Shown: piece by piece, positions 51,567 to 55,977 of the stretch | Layout of the letters: each line of letters opens with the position of its first letter | Position numbering within the stretch: position 1 is the stretch's first letter | Assembly (NCBI GenBank): GCA_044237765.1 | Contig: JBIIEQ010000011.1 | Span: 1 to 55,977 of the forward strand | Direction of reading: 5' to 3' | Length of the DNA stretch: 55,977 nt | From: UBA6136 sp044237765 | Lineage (GTDB): Bacteria; Pseudomonadota; Gammaproteobacteria; Methylococcales; Methylococcaceae | The notes under the pieces: model-generated | Told to the model about the DNA's origin: nothing | What the model saw: only the letters and a program-made list of their open reading frames with translations | Databases searched by the model: none | Program-made: the position numbers and the translations under genes

Positions 51567-53659
51567 GTCGTCATCTGCTGCTATGCACCCTGGGGGCGTC
51601 CTGGGCGGTCATCCCTGAGGTGTATGGTTTTCTCGCCCCGGATCAACTCCCACTCTACCGCCATCATCCGGAAGGTTTGGCGCTGGACCGGCAACGGACG
51701 GACCTGGCGCTGGTTGCGCCCGACGAAATCTGGGTGTGCACGACGCAGGGAAAGGCCACGCAGGCGGGTATCGTGAATTTGCAGGCGTGGCAAGCCCAAC
51801 TGCCGGCGGTGCCGCTGCGCATCTGGCAGGCCGATGCTACGGATGAACTGGCGAGCCAGGCGGAGTGCGAGCGGTTCCGCGAGTTGCTGCTGCGGGTCTG
51901 CCTGCTGGCGCAGGCGACCGCCAACGGCGGACAGGTGACTTTATCGCTAGCCGGCGGCCGCAAAACCATGAGTGCCGATCTGCAATGGGCGGGTTCGCTG
52001 TTGGGCTGCCAGGCACTGATCCATGTTGTCGGGTTGACGTTGCCGGCGGCACTTCTCAGGGCGACACCGGCGCTGATGGGTGCGCCGTTATCGGTTGAGC
52101 TGGCCCGCTGCGTGATGCCGGTGGTCACCGGTGATGGACGCCGGAGCGATTTGCTGGATGTCGATCTGGACGGCGCCGGTCCGGTGACGGCCGATCGGTT
52201 CCCGGTGCCGCTGGCCGACAGCGGGCAGCCGCTGGTCTGGTCCGTCCCGGACGGGCCGATGTTGATCGACGAATTGCATCGGCGTGAGCAGGCGGGCAGC
52301 CAGTTGCTCGGCAACTTCCTGGAGACGCTGTCGCGGGATGAGCACCATGAGAACTGGCGTTCGCTGTATCGCCTGCCGCCGCGAGTGATCCAGTCCTTGC
52401 GGGAAACCCGGTTGACACCCGTTCACCGTGATTGGCTGCTGGCCTTGCCCAAAGCTGACCTGCATCGGCATCTGGGGGGATGCTTGAGCCTGGCTGCGCA
52501 GTGCGAAGTAGGTGAGGCGATCTGGAATACCTTGGGCTTAGCGGATAAAGAGTGGGCCCTGACTAGGGTTCGCCCGTTGCTGGACGATACCAATGATTGG
52601 CCTTGGAAGTGGCCGGAAACATTGTATGCCCATGTTCCCCGCAGCCATGCGGCGGCGGCCTTGCTGACCCAGGTGAGTCGTGAACGGCTGTGGCGGAACT
52701 TGTACGGGGTTACCGAGCCGCGACGGGCACTGCGGGAGGGACCGCGCGGTTTTCCCGCTTACGAACGCCCGGGCGAGCTGTCTGGTTCGGCCGTCTTGGG
52801 TCATCCGGCAGCGCATCGGCCTTATGCGGCGGCGGTGGTGCGACAGGCGGTGGCCGAGGGACTGGCCTATCTGGAGCTACGTGGTAGTCCGCATAAGTAT
52901 GGCGATGGCTTGGTCTTTCTGCGCTCGTTTCATGCCGCCCTGGGCGCGGCGCTGCAGTTGGTGCCGGCCCAGCGCCGGCCGCGTATTCGATTTGTCCTGA
53001 TTGCCGATCGCCGGGACCCGGCACGCGCGCGCGACGTGATCGGCTTGGCGCTGACGGCGCAGGCTGAGATGCCTGATTTCATAGCCGGTCTGGATCTGGC
53101 CGGTGATGAGCACTGTGCACGGCCGGCGGATCTCGCTGGCGATTTTCTGCCCGCCTTCGAAGCCTGCCTGCCGCTCACCATTCATGCCGGCGAGGGCGAG
53201 GCGGCCGATGCCATCTGGCAGGCGGCTTACCATTTGCATGCGGACCGCATCGGGCATGGACTGAGTTTGGGGGACCATCCGCAATTGGCGGCTCGTTTTC
53301 GCAATCGTGGCATCTGTCTGGAACTGTGCCCGACTTCCAACCGGGAAGTCGTCGGTTTTCATGATCCTGCCGTCAGTGAGACGGCCAGCCTGCCGATCTA
53401 TCCACTGCGTAAGCTTTGGGAGGCGGGTCTGCCTTTGACGCTATGTACAGATAACCCGGGCATCAGCCGGACGACATTGGCGGATGAATACCTGACGGCC
53501 GCGCGCATGATCGGGGGACTGACGATGTGGGATGCCTTGGCGATGATGCGCCAGGCGTTTGTGCATGCCTTTTTGCCGGGCGATGAGCGTGAAACATTGA
53601 TCAAACAGGTGGATGCCCGAATTTATCGGGCGGTGCTGGAGCAATGGCCGATCGTTTAG
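51563..53659 (+). CDS. CARF-adenosine deaminase effector (Cad1 type)
   Basis: The ATG at 51563 overlaps the Nudix stop. The 698-aa protein has an N-terminal CARF domain (HLLLCTLGASWAVIPEVYGF; VTLSLAGGRKTMSADLQWAG, residues 125-144), a linker, and from about residue 290 an adenosine deaminase barrel. The zinc and catalytic positions are visible: HRH (His301, His303), TIHAGEGEA (His541, Glu544), RIGHG (His565) and LCTDNPG (Asp630). The usual second Asp of the DDP motif is Asn here. This is the architecture of Cad1, which on binding cyclic oligoadenylate deaminates ATP to ITP. It is the last gene of the locus. Confidence 0.88.
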   Translation: MSRHLLLCTLGASWAVIPEVYGFLAPDQLPLYRHHPEGLALDRQRTDLALVAPDEIWVCTTQGKATQAGIVNLQAWQAQLPAVPLRIWQADATDELASQAECERFRELLLRVCLLAQATANGGQVTLSLAGGRKTMSADLQWAGSLLGCQALIHVVGLTLPAALLRATPALMGAPLSVELARCVMPVVTGDGRRSDLLDVDLDGAGPVTADRFPVPLADSGQPLVWSVPDGPMLIDELHRREQAGSQLLGNFLETLSRDEHHENWRSLYRLPPRVIQSLRETRLTPVHRDWLLALPKADLHRHLGGCLSLAAQCEVGEAIWNTLGLADKEWALTRVRPLLDDTNDWPWKWPETLYAHVPRSHAAAALLTQVSRERLWRNLYGVTEPRRALREGPRGFPAYERPGELSGSAVLGHPAAHRPYAAAVVRQAVAEGLAYLELRGSPHKYGDGLVFLRSFHAALGAALQLVPAQRRPRIRFVLIADRRDPARARDVIGLALTAQAEMPDFIAGLDLAGDEHCARPADLAGDFLPAFEACLPLTIHAGEGEAADAIWQAAYHLHADRIGHGLSLGDHPQLAARFRNRGICLELCPTSNREVVGFHDPAVSETASLPIYPLRKLWEAGLPLTLCTDNPGISRTTLADEYLTAARMIGGLTMWDALAMMRQAFVHAFLPGDERETLIKQVDARIYRAVLEQWPIV

Positions 53660-53778
53660 GCCTTCCCTTTTATGCATGACAGGTGGCTCAAGGTCACCCG
53701 CCATGAATCGGTCCGTCGCTGCCGTCGAGTACAGGTGCCTGTGGCCCGGTCAGCGACATCATCGCCAGGCAAGACGGC

Positions 53779-55377
53779 TCAATAGGTATTGATGATGCCT
53801 GTCTGGCCTTTGGCCATGTTCTGGGAGAAGCGATAGAAGTGGTGGTGGCAGACGCTCTCCATGACGTAGTCGAGGATACGCATGGGATAGGGGCGATGCT
53901 TGAGATAGTTGAATAGCCGCCGGAGATAAAGGCGGCGGAGTCGGTCATCGTCCATTTTGATGAGCAGTTTGGCCAACAGGAACGTGGTGAATGAGAGCGA
54001 GATGGCCAGGTACTTGATCTGCACCCAGCGAGGAATGTTGGGCACGCGCACTGCCTCGGCGTGGTCATAGAACCGCCGCCGGATGTACAGATCATCCAGT
54101 CGGTCGAAATAGGCTTCTGGCTCGAAGATGTCCCTGAGCAGCTCGACGAAGCCGCTGGACAGTTGCTCACGGCTCATGCTGAGGGGGATGACGTTGGTAC
54201 CGAAAGCCGGTGGATCGCTTTGATCCAGGCGGCCTTCCCGCTGTAGTCGCTCGAACAAGGGGGTCTTGGGGATGGCGGCCAACTGGCCGACCATGGCGTG
54301 GAGAATCCCGGATTTCTTGATGAAGCGACGCTGGATCTCAAAAATGTCTGGCGTGTCCGCATCGAAACCGACAATCAGACCACAGGTGACCTTGATGCCC
54401 TTGGCCTGAATCTTGTGGATTCGCTGCAAGAGAAAGTCTTCTGCGTCCTGTTGCGAGGGTTCCTGCCGCTGCTGCCGGGCATCGACATTCTGCAGTTTGC
54501 GGGTTTCCATCAGGGCCGCCGGATTGGGTGTTTCCACGCCGACGAACACGGTGCGGATGTTGGCCTCGACGAACATCTCCAGCAATTCGTCATCATCCGC
54601 CAGATTCAGGGAGGCTTCGGTGTGCAGGGAGACGATATAGCGATGTTTTCGCTGCCATTCCGCGATGCGCTTGAGGATAGGCACCAGGGCCTTGCGATTG
54701 CCGATGATGTTGTCATCGACCAGAAAAACCGCGCCCATGCCAGCGAGGCGCCAGTCTTCCAGTTCGGCAATGACCTGATCCGGGGTCTTGACGCGGGGTT
54801 TGCGGCCAAAGGTGACGATGATGTCGCAAAACTCGCACAAATAGGGGCAGCCGCGGGACATCTGCACGCTGCCCTGAAGATAGCGGTTGAGCTTGAGCAA
54901 ATCATTTCGTGGAGCCGGCAGCGTGGTCATGTCGGTCCGCGTTTCCTGCTCGTATCGCGGGCGGTGAGTGCCCGCCGCCCAGTCCGTCAGGAATTGCGGC
55001 CAGGTCTGATCGGCCTCACCGACGAAAATCACGTCGGCGAGGCCCTGGAAATAATCTTCCTGCACCGTGACCCACGGGCCACCGATGACCAGAAACTTGC
55101 CGAGACTTTTGACAAGTCGGGCGATTTCCAGCATCCGCTCCCGCTGGACGATCATGCCCGTGAGCCCGACAATGTCCGCGCTCAGAATCGCCTGGTCATC
55201 GATGGGCTCGACCGCTTCATCGATCAAATGCAGCGCGTGTTGCTCCGGCGTCAATGCCGCCAGCAGGGTGAGCGCCGAGGTCGGCGTCATCGCATCCTTG
55301 CCAAAGATCGTCAGCGAGTGATTCATGCTCCAGAAGGACGTTTCGAAGCGCGGATTGATCAACGTGATTTTTGCCAT
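53779..55377 (-). CDS. B12-binding radical SAM protein (HpnP/DUF4070-like)
   Basis: The 532-aa protein has an N-terminal cobalamin-binding Rossmann domain (ITLINPRF, ALTLLAALTPEQHALHLIDE, GLTGMIVQRERMLEIARLVK). It also has a radical SAM core with the cluster motif CPYLCEFC (about residues 177-184) and RKPRVKTPDQVIAELE. The C-terminal about 150 residues are helical with a possible membrane-associated segment (KYLAISLSFTTFLLAKLLIKM). The layout is that of the HpnP (hopanoid C-2 methylase) and DUF4070 group. No hopanoid genes are near, so the methyl acceptor is unknown. It is convergent with the Cad1 gene and divergent from the next gene. Confidence 0.8.
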   Translation of the reverse strand: MAKITLINPRFETSFWSMNHSLTIFGKDAMTPTSALTLLAALTPEQHALHLIDEAVEPIDDQAILSADIVGLTGMIVQRERMLEIARLVKSLGKFLVIGGPWVTVQEDYFQGLADVIFVGEADQTWPQFLTDWAAGTHRPRYEQETRTDMTTLPAPRNDLLKLNRYLQGSVQMSRGCPYLCEFCDIIVTFGRKPRVKTPDQVIAELEDWRLAGMGAVFLVDDNIIGNRKALVPILKRIAEWQRKHRYIVSLHTEASLNLADDDELLEMFVEANIRTVFVGVETPNPAALMETRKLQNVDARQQRQEPSQQDAEDFLLQRIHKIQAKGIKVTCGLIVGFDADTPDIFEIQRRFIKKSGILHAMVGQLAAIPKTPLFERLQREGRLDQSDPPAFGTNVIPLSMSREQLSSGFVELLRDIFEPEAYFDRLDDLYIRRRFYDHAEAVRVPNIPRWVQIKYLAISLSFTTFLLAKLLIKMDDDRLRRLYLRRLFNYLKHRPYPMRILDYVMESVCHHHFYRFSQNMAKGQTGIINTY

Positions 55378-55451
55378 AGCCGGTAACGTGTGTTGACCCC
55401 CGTCGACTCATTTCCAACCATTAGAACAGAGAGACGGAGAGAGGGCAGATC

Positions 55452-55973
55452 ATGCCAGAACCAAAAGGACCACCAGATTTGAAGGATGTTCAGACGGAGG
55501 CGAGCCGCTTCCATCAGGCCTTTGATTCATTGCTGATGGCCACGGTCTCGCCGGAAGGCCATCCGGTAGCGAGCTATGCCCCCTATGTTTCTGATGCACA
55601 GGGATGTTTTTACATCTACGTCAGCGATTTGGCCGCGCATACGAGCAACCTGCAGCGGCATTCCGAGGTCAGCGTGTTGTTCATCGAGGACGAAAGTCAC
55701 GCGAAACATCTGTTTGGTCGCCAGCGCATCACCTACCGTTGCAACGCGCGGGAAATCGGTCGCGAACAGGCCGAATTTGCCGTAGTACTGGACTGGTTCG
55801 AACAAAAGCACGGCCCTTTCATGACCATGATGCGCACACTGCAGGACTTCCACCTGTTTTGCCTGACCCCCGAGTCGGCCCAGTTTGTCCGGGGATTTGG
55901 CCAGGCCTATGAATGGAGTGGGGCCAATTTGCGCGGTATCAGACATAGGAACGATCGGGGGCATCGGGCATGA
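55452..55973 (+). CDS. Pyridoxamine 5'-phosphate oxidase-fold protein (HugZ-like)
   Basis: The 173-aa protein has the split-barrel fold common to FMN- and heme-binding PNPOx relatives: LLMATVSPEGHPVASYAPYV, FYIYVSDLAAHTSNLQRHSEVSVLFIEDE, RQRITYRCNAREI and a C-terminal FVRGFGQAYEWSGANLRG. The FGQAYEWSG end resembles HugZ/HutZ heme-degrading proteins, where a C-terminal loop holds heme. A GGAGAG-rich stretch lies upstream of the start. The stop overlaps a further ATGA (55970) that may start the next gene beyond the window. Confidence 0.78.
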   Translation: MPEPKGPPDLKDVQTEASRFHQAFDSLLMATVSPEGHPVASYAPYVSDAQGCFYIYVSDLAAHTSNLQRHSEVSVLFIEDESHAKHLFGRQRITYRCNAREIGREQAEFAVVLDWFEQKHGPFMTMMRTLQDFHLFCLTPESAQFVRGFGQAYEWSGANLRGIRHRNDRGHRA

Positions 55974-55977
55974 GGAC

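Noticed and set aside
54298..55386. 362-codon plus-strand frame antisense to the B12 radical SAM gene
   Set aside because: The minus-strand frame has clear cobalamin and radical SAM motifs; this one is its mirror.
1..55977. tRNA or rRNA genes
   Set aside because: None recognised by eye on either strand; a dedicated scan would be needed to be sure.

Overview
The window is a chromosomal segment (moderately GC-rich, dense, operon-rich) from a proteobacterium, most likely a gammaproteobacterium. The evidence is HtpX, YgfZ, CysG, NirJ and RND-efflux proteins of gammaproteobacterial type. A heme d1 (cytochrome cd1) cluster and a nitrile/thiocyanate-hydratase-type locus suggest a respiratory-nitrite or sulfur-linked chemotroph. 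I cannot name the species.

Layout. (1) 1-2200 is a decaying locus: a Tat-exported nitrile-hydratase alpha-like protein, and a beta-like partner cut by an IS30-type element at the window edge. A ~99-bp IS5-like MITE with CTAA target duplications sits just upstream of the alpha start. (2) 2200-6050 holds small secreted proteins and lipoproteins, a LysR regulator and an M48 protease; two of the small secreted proteins are close paralogues. (3) 6270-13420 is a Nudix gene and a complete tripartite RND pump (outer-membrane factor, pump, adaptor) with a divergent TetR regulator. (4) 13400-21500 is housekeeping: ygfZ, htpX, a sorbosone-dehydrogenase-like protein, a methyltransferase, radA, kup and a lipoprotein. 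(5) 21669-29769 is a heme d1 operon: cd1-type cytochrome, a small cytochrome c, nirC, nirF, nirD-L-G-H, nirJ and a full-length fused cysG that can supply siroheme. (6) 29807-34362 holds a DUF4156-like lipoprotein, tilS, accA, a dienelactone hydrolase and a ZIP transporter.

(7) 34544-53659 is the most striking part: a ~19-kb, entirely plus-strand type III-A CRISPR-Cas locus. The order is cas6, a CARF-wHTH protein, cas10 (HD and GGDD both present), csm2, csm3, a small antitoxin-like gene embedded by ATGA overlap, csm4, an over-long csm5, CRISPR array 1 (23 repeats) and a CARF-nuclease of Card1/Can2 type. It continues with a doubled adaptation module cas2-cas1-cas1'-cas2' (the second Cas1 appears to lack the catalytic His), CRISPR array 2 (19 repeats) with a nearly identical leader, and a three-gene cassette of Csx16-like protein, Nudix hydrolase and Cad1-type CARF-adenosine deaminase. 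The intact Cas10 cyclase motif and three different CARF proteins suggest one cyclic-oligoadenylate signal feeding several outputs: nuclease, transcriptional control and ATP deamination, with Nudix clean-up.

(8) 53779-55973 holds a B12-binding radical SAM protein and a PNPOx-like flavin/heme-binding protein.

All functions are inferred by eye from sequence motifs; no database search was run.
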